15,878 nt of DNA from an uncultured Oscillospiraceae bacterium (GCA_900543215.1 UQQR01000033.1:1-15878); one strand, 5' to 3'; positions 1 through 7,811 are shown, counted from the first letter of the stretch. Program-made: numbers and translations. Notes: a model not told the origin generated them from the letters alone.

Positions 1-53
1 CCTGTGACCCTCTGCTTGTAAGGCAGATGCTCTCCCAGCTGAGCTATGCTCCC
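1..53 (-). tRNA. tRNA-Val (anticodon TAC), 3' end cut by window edge
   Basis: Read on the minus strand, the sequence from 53 down to 1 begins with the acceptor strand GGGAGCA, then the D-arm core TAGCTCAGCTGGGAGAGCA. The anticodon stem TCTGC/GCAGA follows at 27-11 and closes the loop CTTACAA, whose anticodon TAC (bases 20-18) reads valine GTA codons. The variable loop and the start of the T-stem follow. The rest of the T-arm, the acceptor 3' strand and any CCA lie outside the window, so acceptor pairing cannot be checked. Other tRNA genes may follow in the same transcript beyond the left edge. Confidence 0.93.
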
Positions 54-101
54 ATCGTGTGTACCGCCCGGTTTGCTGTGCACTCACCGGCGACAAGCAA
101 T

Positions 102-130
102 ATATTATCATAATTGATTTGCTTTGTCAA
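102..130 (-). promoter_or_regulatory. sigma-A promoter for the tRNA-Val transcript
   Basis: The minus strand carries a perfect -35 box TTGACA (bases 130-125), a 17-nt spacer, and the -10 box TAATAT (107-102). Transcription would start about 40 nt before the tRNA 5' end. The -35 box contains the TGA stop codon of hslO (129-127), so the end of the coding region and the tRNA promoter overlap directly. I see no hairpin terminator between hslO and the tRNA. Confidence 0.8.
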
Positions 131-1020
131 GACTTTTTTTTATTTTTTATTAATTTTATTATTTTGTCGATTTCGTCCCTTGAAAACTTGTAGCAGGCGC
201 CGCAAAAACTGCACTTTACTTCAACCTCGGAAAGCTCTTTTGACATCTTTTCAAGCTCTTTTTCTCCGAGAGAAATCAGGGCTTTTTCGGTTCTCTCCCT
301 TGAACAGGGGCATTTATAACCAACCGTTTTGTCTTCAAGCACCTCTATCTCAAAGCCGTCAAGCGCGCCCTTTAATATATCGAGAATATCCTTACCCGAA
401 TCAAGCTGTTCCGTAACGGGAGCAAGCTTACTCAGATTTTCCTCAATTTTTGTTATAGTGCCGTCATCGGCGGCAGGAAGCAGTTGTATAATAAATCCGC
501 CGGCTTTTTTAACCGTTAAGTCGGGATTTACTAACACACCAAGGGCGCATACCGTAGGTATCTGCTCGCTTACGGCGTAGTATGATGTAATATCCTCGGC
601 AATTTCACCCGAGACTATCGGAACAAATCCGTTATACGGCTCCTTAAGCCCCAAGTCCTTCATTACAAAAACATTGCCGTCCGTTCCGACCGCTCCCGAA
701 ACATCAAGCTTACCGTTCGGTTTAAGCGGTATTTCAACTATCGGGTTTGCGGCGTAACCGCGCACATTTCCGCAGGAATCAGCCACGGCGGTAAGCGCTC
801 CCGCAGGTCCGCCGCCGTCGATTTTAACGGTGATGCTGTCCTTTTCACCCTTTAAAAAATTCCCCATCATTGAGGCGGCTGTAAGCAGTCTGCCGAGCGC
901 CGCTGTTACAACGGCGGAGGTTTTATGCACCTGTTCGGCTGCCGCCGCAATATCTGTACTGTCTACGGCTGTCGCCATAACCGCACCGTCGCTTGTTATA
1001 CATCTTATAAGCTTTCCCAT
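127..1020 (-). CDS. hslO: Hsp33 redox-regulated holdase chaperone
   Basis: This 297-residue protein matches the Hsp33 family over its usual length. Hsp33 is a cytoplasmic chaperone that is inactive while reduced and zinc-bound; oxidation forms disulphides, releases zinc and exposes binding surfaces for unfolding proteins. The C-terminal redox switch is intact: a CxC pair at C237/C239 and a CxxC pair at C270/C273, with an extra cysteine at C276. The N-terminal domain carries the typical start MGKLIRC and a GGGPAGAL stretch near residue 70. It is the last gene of the yerC-methyltransferase-hslO operon. Its start lies 3 nt after the methyltransferase stop, with an AAGGAAG ribosome-binding site inside that gene's end. 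The product finishes in a lysine-rich tail (KNKKKS). Confidence 0.97.
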   Translation of the reverse strand: MGKLIRCITSDGAVMATAVDSTDIAAAAEQVHKTSAVVTAALGRLLTAASMMGNFLKGEKDSITVKIDGGGPAGALTAVADSCGNVRGYAANPIVEIPLKPNGKLDVSGAVGTDGNVFVMKDLGLKEPYNGFVPIVSGEIAEDITSYYAVSEQIPTVCALGVLVNPDLTVKKAGGFIIQLLPAADDGTITKIEENLSKLAPVTEQLDSGKDILDILKGALDGFEIEVLEDKTVGYKCPCSRERTEKALISLGEKELEKMSKELSEVEVKCSFCGACYKFSRDEIDKIIKLIKNKKKS

Positions 1021-1023
1021 AAT

Positions 1024-1776
1024 TTAAGCTTCCTTTATCCTTTGTGTTATATATATCGCGCGTTCTGTTTTTCCGGAAACAGAGCCGCCCGTTTCTCCGT
1101 CTAGCACGGCAAGCGTTTTAAGTCCTGCCCGGCCTAATGCGTCTTCGATTTCCTTTTCGGTATATGCCCGTTCCGAAAAATCCTCGCAGGTGCGGCGGTA
1201 GACATCGCCCTCTAAAACAAAAAAGTCCAATGCTATATCGGTTACTAAGGTTTCCATATCGGTGCTGTTTTGCCAAACGCAATAAACGCCGTCCTGCTCT
1301 ATAATAAATGTATTATCCGCAAGTACGGTTTTATGCTTATAAACCGTATTTACATCAAAAATAAAAAGCCTTTCATCCTCAAGAAACAGCGCCACACGCT
1401 CTATCGCCTTGCAAAATAAGGAATAATCGGTGATATGGTTCAGGCTGTCAAGACAGCAAACCGCACCGTCAACCGTTCCGTAAAGGTCAAGCTCTTCGGC
1501 ACGCTGACAAATATAAAACACATCAAGCTTACGCTCTGCTGATTTTCTTTGAGCGACGGTGAGCATTTCCTCCGAAGCGTCAACCCCTATTACCTCTATA
1601 CCCTTTTTCGCAAATTCGTTTGAAAAACCGCCTGTACCGCAGGCAAGGTCAAGCATAAGCTTAGGTCTTCTGTCGTATTTTTCAAACAGCTTTAAAAGGA
1701 ATTCCGCGCGGCGCGGATAGTCGGCATCTTCCATCAGGCTGTCGTAGACCTCGGCAAAGCAACTGTAACCGCTCAT
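1024..1776 (-). CDS. class I SAM-dependent methyltransferase, substrate unknown
   Basis: This 250-residue protein has the Rossmann-fold methyltransferase core. Motif I, LDLACGTGG, sits at about residues 42-50 and is followed by an acidic ribose-binding position in VIGVDAS. The N-terminal segment with Y11-D12 and D19-Y20 is typical of the methyltransferase_25/YqeM-like group of small cytoplasmic enzymes. Nothing in the sequence identifies the acceptor molecule. The start codon overlaps the yerC stop as ATGA (1773-1776), indicating translational coupling, and an AAAGGAT ribosome-binding site lies just upstream. Co-transcription with hslO may hint at a stress or maintenance role, but that is inference from position only. 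Confidence 0.88.
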   Translation of the reverse strand: MSGYSCFAEVYDSLMEDADYPRRAEFLLKLFEKYDRRPKLMLDLACGTGGFSNEFAKKGIEVIGVDASEEMLTVAQRKSAERKLDVFYICQRAEELDLYGTVDGAVCCLDSLNHITDYSLFCKAIERVALFLEDERLFIFDVNTVYKHKTVLADNTFIIEQDGVYCVWQNSTDMETLVTDIALDFFVLEGDVYRRTCEDFSERAYTEKEIEDALGRAGLKTLAVLDGETGGSVSGKTERAIYITQRIKEA

Positions 1777-2045
1777 CTATCCTTTAGCCTTTCAAACACC
1801 ATTTTATACCCGTCGTCTATCGAGCGGCTCACACGGCTTATTGTCGCCGTACTGGCACCCGTCGCGGCGATTATTTCGCTGTATACGCATTTATCATTAA
1901 GCATTTTCGCTACCATATAACGCTGCGCTATGGTCTGTATTTCCTTAGGCGTGCATGCGTCGGAAAAAAACTTATAGCACTCTTCCTTATCCTTAAGAGT
2001 AAGTATCGCTTCAAAAAGCTTATCGGCGGATTCGTTTTTCTGCAT
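1773..2045 (-). CDS. yerC: YerC/YecD-type TrpR-related DNA-binding protein
   Basis: This 90-residue protein matches the YerC/YecD family, small helical proteins related to the tryptophan repressor TrpR. The middle segment, from TPKEIQTIAQRY to TISRVSRS, is the helix-turn-helix; the second helix contains the characteristic GASTATISR stretch. The N-terminal half (KLFEAILTLKDKEECYKFF) would form the helical dimer interface seen in TrpR. The ligand and targets of this family are not well established. It is the first gene of a three-gene operon and has a strong GGAGGG ribosome-binding site 7-8 nt before the ATG. Its promoter region contains an inverted repeat that could be an autoregulatory site, which is inference. 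Confidence 0.92.
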   Translation of the reverse strand: MQKNESADKLFEAILTLKDKEECYKFFSDACTPKEIQTIAQRYMVAKMLNDKCVYSEIIAATGASTATISRVSRSIDDGYKMVFERLKDR

Positions 2046-2062
2046 AGCAATCCCTCCAAATC

Positions 2063-2143
2063 TTTTAACATTTTAACACATCAAACCGCTAAAGTCAATT
2101 TAATGAACAAATTACTTGATAAAATCCGTGTAAAATGTTAAAA
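2063..2143. repeat. inverted repeat spanning the divergent yerC / yhaO-like promoters
   Basis: The left arm at 2063-2079 reads TTTTAACATTTTAACAC. Its reverse complement recurs as the right arm at 2128-2143, GTGTAAAATGTTAAAA, with one T missing (16 of 17 positions). Each arm contains the -10 element of the promoter reading outward. The minus-strand arm also contains a tandem GTTAAAA repeat. The arms are centred near 2103. This could be a paired operator or convergence of AT-rich -10 regions. Confidence 0.6.
2070..2098 (-). promoter_or_regulatory. sigma-A promoter of the yerC-methyltransferase-hslO operon
   Basis: On the minus strand there is a -35 box TTGACT (2098-2093), an exact 17-nt spacer, and a -10 box TAAAAT (2075-2070). 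The yerC ribosome-binding site begins about 12 nt further on, so the untranslated leader is short. The -10 region lies inside an inverted repeat shared with the divergent promoter. Confidence 0.78.
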
Positions 2144-2144
2144 T
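2116..2144 (+). promoter_or_regulatory. sigma-A promoter of the yhaO-yhaN-like operon
   Basis: The plus strand has a -35 box TTGATA (2116-2121), a 17-nt spacer, and a -10 box TAAAAT (2139-2144). The start site would fall near 2151, right at the ribosome-binding site AAAGGGAG (2151-2158), so the leader is very short. The two divergent -35 boxes are only 17 nt apart, so polymerases on the two promoters could interfere with each other. Confidence 0.65.
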
Positions 2145-2166
2145 TCAAAAAAAGGGAGCTGTTTAG

Positions 2167-3291
2167 ATGAATACTGTCAAAATACTGCACTGCGCAGATA
2201 TACATATAGGAGCCAGAGAAAGCTTTTTAGGACCGCTTGCCGCAGGAAGACGAGCGGAAACGCTTATTACATTTGAAAGAATAATTGATTTAGGTGTTAA
2301 AAGCTCTGTTGACGCAGTAGTTATAGCCGGAGATTTATTTGATTCCAATAATGTCGAGCAGACATTTGTAAGCTCGGTGTTAAACAAAATTGCAAGTGTA
2401 CCGGACTTAAAGGTAATATTTGCCGCAGGCAATCACGACCCGTTAACACAAACCTCGCCTTTTAATTCCGATAAATTGCCCGACAACCTGTTTGTTTTAA
2501 AGCCGTATGACGACTGCATAGGCTTTGAAGACTGCGGTTTTCGGATTTACGGCAGATCATTTGACAGCGCATATATGAATGGTGTGCCTGATTTTTCATT
2601 AAAACCGCCGACGGACGAAATTATAAACATTATGGTTCTTCACGGCGAATTGAATAACGACCTCGGTGCTTGCTACAATCCCATAACCGAAAACTTTATA
2701 AAAAACAGCGGAATGGACTACATAGCCTTAGGTCATGTGCATAAACGCACGGAACCGACACTTTCGGGGAAAACATATTATGCGTACAGCGGTTGCCCGG
2801 AGGGACAGGGCTTTGACGAGTGTGACGAAAAAGGAGTATACTTAATAAAAGCAGGAAAAGGAATTTGCGAAGCCGAGTTCTACCCGATTGCCAAAAGACG
2901 GCATATCAGGGAAAGCATTGATATAACGGGACTTGAAACTCCTGCGGAAATAGCCTTATCCGTCCTGAAATCATTGGAAGAAAAGTACAAATCGGGATTT
3001 TCCGATAATCTTTACCGCATTGAGCTTACAGGCACTTCCCCCTTGCCAGATCTGCCCGAAATAACAGCAAGACTTGCGGATAAGATGTATTTTGCAAAAT
3101 TAAAGGACCTTACAGAGCCTTACATAAATTATGACGAACTTTCAAAGGAAATCTCGCTTAAAGGTTTGTTTGTTAAAAATATGCTCGGCAAAATCGAAAG
3201 CGCACAGGAAAGCGAGAAGCCGACATTGAAATCGGCGCTGAGGCTCGGACTTAAGGCTTTCACCTCGGAGGTGGCGTTTGATGAAGATTAA
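2167..3291 (+). CDS. yhaO: SbcD/Mre11-like DNA repair nuclease (YhaO-like)
   Basis: This 374-residue protein is a calcineurin-like metallophosphoesterase of the SbcD/Mre11 class, closest in layout to Bacillus YhaO. All two-metal-site motifs are visible: D11-x-H13, GDLFD with D56, GNHD with N89/H90, H159 in LHGE, and H190/H192 in GHVH. Family members cut DNA ends or hairpins together with a Rad50-like ATPase, consistent with the immediately following gene, whose start overlaps this stop by 11 nt. The C-terminal 150 residues form the cap and partner-binding region. The ATG is preceded by an AAAGGGAG ribosome-binding site at good spacing. The gene symbol follows the Bacillus pair and is less certain than the family call. 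Confidence 0.9.
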   Translation: MNTVKILHCADIHIGARESFLGPLAAGRRAETLITFERIIDLGVKSSVDAVVIAGDLFDSNNVEQTFVSSVLNKIASVPDLKVIFAAGNHDPLTQTSPFNSDKLPDNLFVLKPYDDCIGFEDCGFRIYGRSFDSAYMNGVPDFSLKPPTDEIINIMVLHGELNNDLGACYNPITENFIKNSGMDYIALGHVHKRTEPTLSGKTYYAYSGCPEGQGFDECDEKGVYLIKAGKGICEAEFYPIAKRRHIRESIDITGLETPAEIALSVLKSLEEKYKSGFSDNLYRIELTGTSPLPDLPEITARLADKMYFAKLKDLTEPYINYDELSKEISLKGLFVKNMLGKIESAQESEKPTLKSALRLGLKAFTSEVAFDED

Positions 3292-5635
3292 AAGCATTTA
3301 CATATCTGCTTTCGGAGGACTTAAGGATAAACGCCTTGATTTTTCCGACGGATTTAACATAATTTACGGCGGCAATGAAAACGGCAAAAGCACCGTAATG
3401 GCATTTATTAAGATGATGTTCTACGGAACCGAACGCGGTTCCGCGCAGCTTTCCAAAAATCCCAGAAAAAAATACACACCGTGGGACGGCTCACCTATGG
3501 CAGGCTCGGTGGATTTTGAGCTTGAAAACAAAAATTACCGTATTGAGCGTGAATTTAAAAGCAGTAATTCAACAGACAAAGTTACGGTAACCGACCTTGA
3601 TTTGGGAGAAAAGACCGCCGCTCCTCCCGATGTGGGACTGCAAATATTCGGTCTTTCCTCCGCCGCATTCGAGCGTAGCGTGTTTGTAGGGCAATCGGGA
3701 ATACCGGAAAACGATTCATCAGCCGAAGGTGAAATTAATTCAAGGCTTTCCAATATGGTGTCCTCCGCCGACGAATCTGTATCGTATGATACGGTTGAAA
3801 AACGCATTACAAAGGCAAAGCTTGCGCTTATGTCCAAAAGAGGTCAGGCAGGAGAATACGATAAAAATTTAAAACAGCTCGACCTCCTTTCCGACCGACT
3901 GAAAAAAGCGGAACTCATATACGAAGAGCACGAACAATATAAAGAAAATGCCGCCGCCCTTTCTTCACAAATTGAGAGCGGATTAAAAAGAATTTCGGTT
4001 ATCAAAGCAAAGCTTAAAGAAGAGCAAAACATTAAGGATGCCGAAAAACTTAAAAAACTGCTTGAAACGAAGGCAGAGCTTGACGGGCTTAACCGCTCGC
4101 TCAGACTTTCCGACGGCGGACTTATAGACGAACAGTTTGTCAGCAAGTTAAGATTCTGCATTTCAAGGCTTGAAAACATAAAGGTATCGTATGACGCAGC
4201 AAACGGCGAAGCGCAGAGACTTAGAGAAAATCTCAGACTTACCGTGTCATCGGACAACAGCACAGCTTCGGAACGCTCCGCAAGACTTGCGGAAGAAGTA
4301 AAGACATATGAAAGCGACATAGCCGCTGTCAAAAACGAAATTAAGGAAAACGGCAGTCTTTATAATGAACTTTCGTCCAAAGAATACGAAATAAAGACAA
4401 AAAGGAAAGGAATTAATGTTCCGCTTGCGGTAATTTCCCTTTTGCTTTTCTCGTTAACCGCAGTATTTGTTATGTTAAAATCTTACATTGTATGCGCTGT
4501 ATTGGCGGGCCTTTTCCTGCTTTTACTGTGTCTGTCCTTTGTATTGCGCCCATATGACAAAAAAGCAATCGAAGAATTCAGTCGGAGATTAAACGAAGTA
4601 AAATTAAAATCCGACAGTCTTAAGGAAAAGGAATCGGAATTATTCCGAAAATATACGGCGGCGTCCGCAGGTCTTGAGGCTGTCAATGCCGCGCTCGGGA
4701 ACGACAGCGCACTGCTTAAAGCACAGGAAAAACAGCTTGCGGAAAGCGAGGAACGGGCGGAAAATATGCGTTCGTCGCTTGAAAATGCCGAAGAAGAGCT
4801 TAAAGAGCTTTTCTCCCGTTACAAATCCGCAGATAATACCGAAACTATAAAAGAACAGCTTGACGGTCTTGCAAAAAAAGCCGCCGCCCAAAAAGAAATA
4901 AAGCAACGGCTCAATTATCTTGCAAAGGATTTGGAAAATATATCTTACGAGGAGGCTCGCCGCAGGCTCGAAGCATTGCCCGAAAATGCAGAAACCGAGG
5001 ATTTCACCGCACTTAAGGCAGAGCTTGAAAAAATCACGGGTGAGACTGCGGAGCGCAAACAGGCGCTTATAGAAATAGAAACCGAAGACAGAGAAAAACT
5101 TAAAAATGCCGAAGAACCCGAAACGCTAAAAAAAGAAATTGCGGACTTAGAGGCAGTTACAAAAAAACAGCTTAACTTTTGCAATGCCGCTGATATTGCG
5201 CTTGACACCTTAAAGGACAGCTTTGCCGAAATGCGACGCAGCTACGGCTCCGCGCTTGAAAAAAGAGCAGGCGATATATTTGAAGCGCTTACGGACGGAA
5301 GATACAGCGGTATGCAGATTTCAAAGTCGTTTGATATAAATGCTGAGAAAAACGGTATTTTCGGCGGAAAGGAATTGGCTTTTTTAAGCAGCGGAACCAT
5401 TGATCAGGCTTATTTGAGCCTTAGACTGGCGCTTTCCGAGCTGATGTTTGAAAACTCCGAAAGGCTCCCTGTTTTTCTTGATGACGCGCTTTCGCAGTAT
5501 GACGATCTTCGTACAAAAACCGCCCTTAAATATCTTAAAGAATATTCGGAAAACGGTCAGATTATAATGTTTACCTGTCACAGATTTGTGACCGACTATG
5601 CCGCCGACACGGGCGCTGTGTGCAAAGATTTTTAG
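3281..5635 (+). CDS. yhaN: SbcC/Rad50-like ATPase with internal membrane hairpin (YhaN-like)
   Basis: This is the ATPase partner of the upstream nuclease. With the second Met as start (ATG 3281, GGAGG 9 nt upstream; a TTG lies one codon earlier) it has 784 residues, shorter than typical SbcC. Walker A (GNENGKST) is at residues 31-38, a Q-loop lies in FVGQ, and two long glutamate/lysine-rich coiled-coil arms follow. The ABC signature LSSG is at about 702-705, Walker B FLDDAL includes D734/D735, the D-loop is SQYDD, and the switch histidine is in FTCHR. Between the arms, about residues 380-422, are two strongly hydrophobic stretches that should form a transmembrane hairpin where classical Rad50 has a zinc hook. 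This matches the YhaN subgroup and suggests a membrane-tethered nuclease complex; the tethering is inference. Confidence 0.9.
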   Translation: MKIKSIYISAFGGLKDKRLDFSDGFNIIYGGNENGKSTVMAFIKMMFYGTERGSAQLSKNPRKKYTPWDGSPMAGSVDFELENKNYRIEREFKSSNSTDKVTVTDLDLGEKTAAPPDVGLQIFGLSSAAFERSVFVGQSGIPENDSSAEGEINSRLSNMVSSADESVSYDTVEKRITKAKLALMSKRGQAGEYDKNLKQLDLLSDRLKKAELIYEEHEQYKENAAALSSQIESGLKRISVIKAKLKEEQNIKDAEKLKKLLETKAELDGLNRSLRLSDGGLIDEQFVSKLRFCISRLENIKVSYDAANGEAQRLRENLRLTVSSDNSTASERSARLAEEVKTYESDIAAVKNEIKENGSLYNELSSKEYEIKTKRKGINVPLAVISLLLFSLTAVFVMLKSYIVCAVLAGLFLLLLCLSFVLRPYDKKAIEEFSRRLNEVKLKSDSLKEKESELFRKYTAASAGLEAVNAALGNDSALLKAQEKQLAESEERAENMRSSLENAEEELKELFSRYKSADNTETIKEQLDGLAKKAAAQKEIKQRLNYLAKDLENISYEEARRRLEALPENAETEDFTALKAELEKITGETAERKQALIEIETEDREKLKNAEEPETLKKEIADLEAVTKKQLNFCNAADIALDTLKDSFAEMRRSYGSALEKRAGDIFEALTDGRYSGMQISKSFDINAEKNGIFGGKELAFLSSGTIDQAYLSLRLALSELMFENSERLPVFLDDALSQYDDLRTKTALKYLKEYSENGQIIMFTCHRFVTDYAADTGAVCKDF

Positions 5636-5641
5636 AACACT

Positions 5642-5676
5642 AAAACAGACCTGAGCCTTTGGCTCAGGTCTGTTTT
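5642..5676. terminator. bidirectional Rho-independent terminator
   Basis: A perfect 16-bp stem (5642-5657 paired with 5661-5676) closes a TTT loop. The arm ACAGACCTGAGCC is mirrored by GGCTCAGGTCTGT. Runs of T follow the stem on the plus strand and runs of A precede it, so it should stop transcription from both the yhaN-like gene (plus) and pyk (minus), which converge here with only 42 nt between their stop codons. Confidence 0.95.
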
Positions 5677-5677
5677 T

Positions 5678-7090
5678 CTAAAGCGTTTCAACCTTAATTA
5701 AATTTGTATTGCCCGACTTGCCGTTTGTAACTCCGCCCGTAATAACGATTTTATCGCCGTTATTAAGGTCAAGCAGTTTCTTAGTCAGCTTTTGGGCGTT
5801 ATAAAACAGCACATCCGTGGACGGATAATTTTCGCACATACAGGGCTGTACACCCCACGAAAGCGCAAGCTTTCTCCATGTCTTATCGCTTGTTGTAAGA
5901 CCTACGATGTCAACCGGAGGGCGGAATCTTGACACCATTCTTGCGGTCATTCCCGAAAGACTGCATACCGCAATAGCCTTTGCGGCAATATCTATTGACA
6001 TTCCGCAGGTTGCGTGCGATATAGCGTCAACAGTGTTTTTTATTTTAAATTCCGAGGAAAGAAAGCGCTTTGAGTAATTGATATTTCTTTCGGTGTTTTC
6101 CGCAATCCTCGCCATTGTTTTAACCGCAAGCACAGGATGTTTCCCGGCCGCTGTCTCGCCCGAAAGCATTATTGCGCTTGTTCCGTCATAAACAGCATTG
6201 GCAACATCCGAAATTTCCGCACGGGTAGGTCTTGCGTTGTGTATCATAGATTCAAGCATTTCGGTTGCAGTTATAACCCGTTTACCGAGTAGTCTGCACT
6301 TTGTAATAATATGCTTTTGTATTGCCGGAAGCTCCTCAAACGGAATTTCAACGCCCATATCGCCTCTGGCTACCATAATTCCGTCGCACTCTTGACATAT
6401 TTCTTCTATATTGTCAACGCCGGTACGGTTTTCAATCTTTGCGATTATATCAATTTTGTCAGCACCGATCTCCTTTAAATACGACTTTACATCAAGCAAA
6501 TCCTGCTTACACGAAACGAAAGAACAAGCAATAAAATCAATATCGTGTTCTATTCCGAATTTAATGTCGTTTTTATCCTGTTCGCTTAAATATACCTGCT
6601 TTAAGGTTTTATTCGGAAAGCTCATACTCTTCCTGTCGGAAAGCTCGCCGCCCACAAGCACCGTACACATAACATCAGTATCGGTAGTACCGTCAACACG
6701 AAATACCAAAAGACCGTTGTTAAGAAGAATTCTATCTCCCTTTTCAAGGTCGTGCGCCAGTCCCTTGTAATTTACCGCAACCCTCTTTTCATCGCCCTCA
6801 ATATCATCCGATGTAAAAGCAAAGGTATCGCCGTCGTTAAGAAAAATCTTTCCGTTTTTAAAGGTTTTTATTCTGTATTCAGGTCCCTTTGTATCAAGCA
6901 TAATAGGTATCGGAAGTCCCAATTTCTCTCGGACTTTCTTAACCAATCCTATGCGTTGCTCATGATCTTCATACGTGCTGTGGGAAAAGTTCATTCTTGC
7001 AACATTCATTCCCGCTTTGCACATTTCCGTAAGCGTCTTTTCATCAGAACAGGTAGGACCCAATGTACATACTATTTTGGTTTTTCTCAT
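5678..7090 (-). CDS. pyk: pyruvate kinase, short form
   Basis: Pyruvate kinase converts phosphoenolpyruvate and ADP to pyruvate and ATP, the last step of glycolysis. The 470-residue protein shows the N-terminal TKIVCTLGP start, the NFSHST loop, LDTKGPE with the glutamate typical of K+-dependent enzymes, the catalytic lysine segment IIAKIENRTGV, the metal-binding MVARGDMGVE, and ITATEMLESM. It ends after the C-domain, so it lacks the extra C-terminal PEP-utiliser-like domain found in Bacillus enzymes of about 585 residues. Its ATG overlaps the stop of the upstream HD-domain gene as ATGA, and only a weak GAAGAG precedes it. Expression therefore probably depends on translational coupling. Confidence 0.97.
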   Translation of the reverse strand: MRKTKIVCTLGPTCSDEKTLTEMCKAGMNVARMNFSHSTYEDHEQRIGLVKKVREKLGLPIPIMLDTKGPEYRIKTFKNGKIFLNDGDTFAFTSDDIEGDEKRVAVNYKGLAHDLEKGDRILLNNGLLVFRVDGTTDTDVMCTVLVGGELSDRKSMSFPNKTLKQVYLSEQDKNDIKFGIEHDIDFIACSFVSCKQDLLDVKSYLKEIGADKIDIIAKIENRTGVDNIEEICQECDGIMVARGDMGVEIPFEELPAIQKHIITKCRLLGKRVITATEMLESMIHNARPTRAEISDVANAVYDGTSAIMLSGETAAGKHPVLAVKTMARIAENTERNINYSKRFLSSEFKIKNTVDAISHATCGMSIDIAAKAIAVCSLSGMTARMVSRFRPPVDIVGLTTSDKTWRKLALSWGVQPCMCENYPSTDVLFYNAQKLTKKLLDLNNGDKIVITGGVTNGKSGNTNLIKVETL

Positions 7091-7686
7091 AACTCTTCAC
7101 CCATTATTTTCTTGTAGTTTTCTTTAATTTCGGTTTCACTGTCCTGCATAGCCTTAAGCGTGTCTGACAAGAGCTTATCAAGCTCCCAATCAAGCATTTT
7201 GGCGCCTTTGGTTATAATTTCTCTTGAACAGCCTGCGGCAAAGCGCTTGTCCTTGAATTTCTTTTTAAGGCTCTTAAGCTCCATATCCGAAACGCTTTTC
7301 GATGGGCGCATAAGTGCCGCCGCACCTATAAGTCCCGTAAGCTCATCGGTTGCGAAAAGCACCTTTTCCATTTCATGCTCGGGCTTTATATCAACCGTTA
7401 TTTCATAGCCGTGACTGCATACCGCATGTATAAGCTCGTCGCTTGCGCCTATTTCCTTCAAAAGCTCCGGTGCCTTTACGCAATGCTGTTCCGGATATTT
7501 TTCAAAATCCACATCATGCAAAAGACCTACTATGCCCCACTGCTCCGCTTCGTCACCGTATCCGAGCAGCTTAGCAAAGTGCTTCATAACCGCCTCAACG
7601 GTAAGCGCGTGCTGTATATGAAAATTATTTTGGTTGTATTTGAGGAGCAGCTTCAGCGCTGTTTCTCTTGTAATAGCTGTATTCAT
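7087..7686 (-). CDS. HD-domain protein, probable phosphohydrolase
   Basis: This 199-residue protein has the HD-superfamily metal site: H26 in the first helix, the H57-D58 pair in GLLHDVDF, further histidines at H68 and in CSHGYE, and a downstream aspartate in FATDELTGLI. Family members are metal-dependent phosphohydrolases acting on nucleotides or related molecules; the substrate here cannot be told from sequence. It resembles a group of short stand-alone HDIG-type proteins common in Clostridia. It is the first gene of a two-gene unit with pyk (ATGA overlap). A GGGGGAGAA ribosome-binding site stands before the ATG. Confidence 0.85.
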   Translation of the reverse strand: MNTAITRETALKLLLKYNQNNFHIQHALTVEAVMKHFAKLLGYGDEAEQWGIVGLLHDVDFEKYPEQHCVKAPELLKEIGASDELIHAVCSHGYEITVDIKPEHEMEKVLFATDELTGLIGAAALMRPSKSVSDMELKSLKKKFKDKRFAAGCSREIITKGAKMLDWELDKLLSDTLKAMQDSETEIKENYKKIMGEEL

Positions 7687-7721
7687 TTTCGAACTTCTCC
7701 CCCATTTTAATTTCTTTTACT

Positions 7722-7750
7722 ATGATACCACACCCCGTGTAAAAAAACAA
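7722..7750 (-). promoter_or_regulatory. probable sigma-A promoter of the HD protein-pyk unit
   Basis: On the minus strand a -35 box TTGTTT (7750-7745) is separated by 17 nt from a -10 box TATCAT (7727-7722). It lies just after the spoVT terminator and 36 nt before the HD-protein start codon. The -35 is a partial match (four of six) and sits partly in the T-rich tail after that terminator. Confidence 0.5.
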
Positions 7751-7765
7751 GTTAAATATAAGTTA

Positions 7766-7800
7766 AAAAAGCCGCAAATGTCTTACATCCGCGGCTTTTT
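7766..7800 (-). terminator. Rho-independent terminator of spoVT
   Basis: The outer stem AAAAAGCCGC (7766-7775) pairs with GCGGCTTTTT (7791-7800). An inner ATGT/ACAT stem (7778-7781 with 7785-7788) is separated by a small internal loop. On the minus strand the GC-rich stem is followed by a T-run (GGCTTTTTTAAC), directly after the spoVT stop. The flanking A/T runs also allow some activity on the plus strand. Confidence 0.85.
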
Positions 7801-7811
7801 CAGTATAATTT

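Noticed and set aside
3844..4332. A long minus-strand open frame (162 codons) inside the Rad50-like gene.
   Set aside because: Its serine/leucine/phenylalanine-rich composition is what antisense translation of Glu/Lys-rich coiled-coil codons yields; it is a shadow of the real gene.
2167..5635. A defence-system reading of the nuclease plus SMC-like ATPase pair.
   Set aside because: Sequence motifs and gene order match the housekeeping YhaO/YhaN (SbcD/SbcC-like) pair, with no accompanying defence genes or mobile context.
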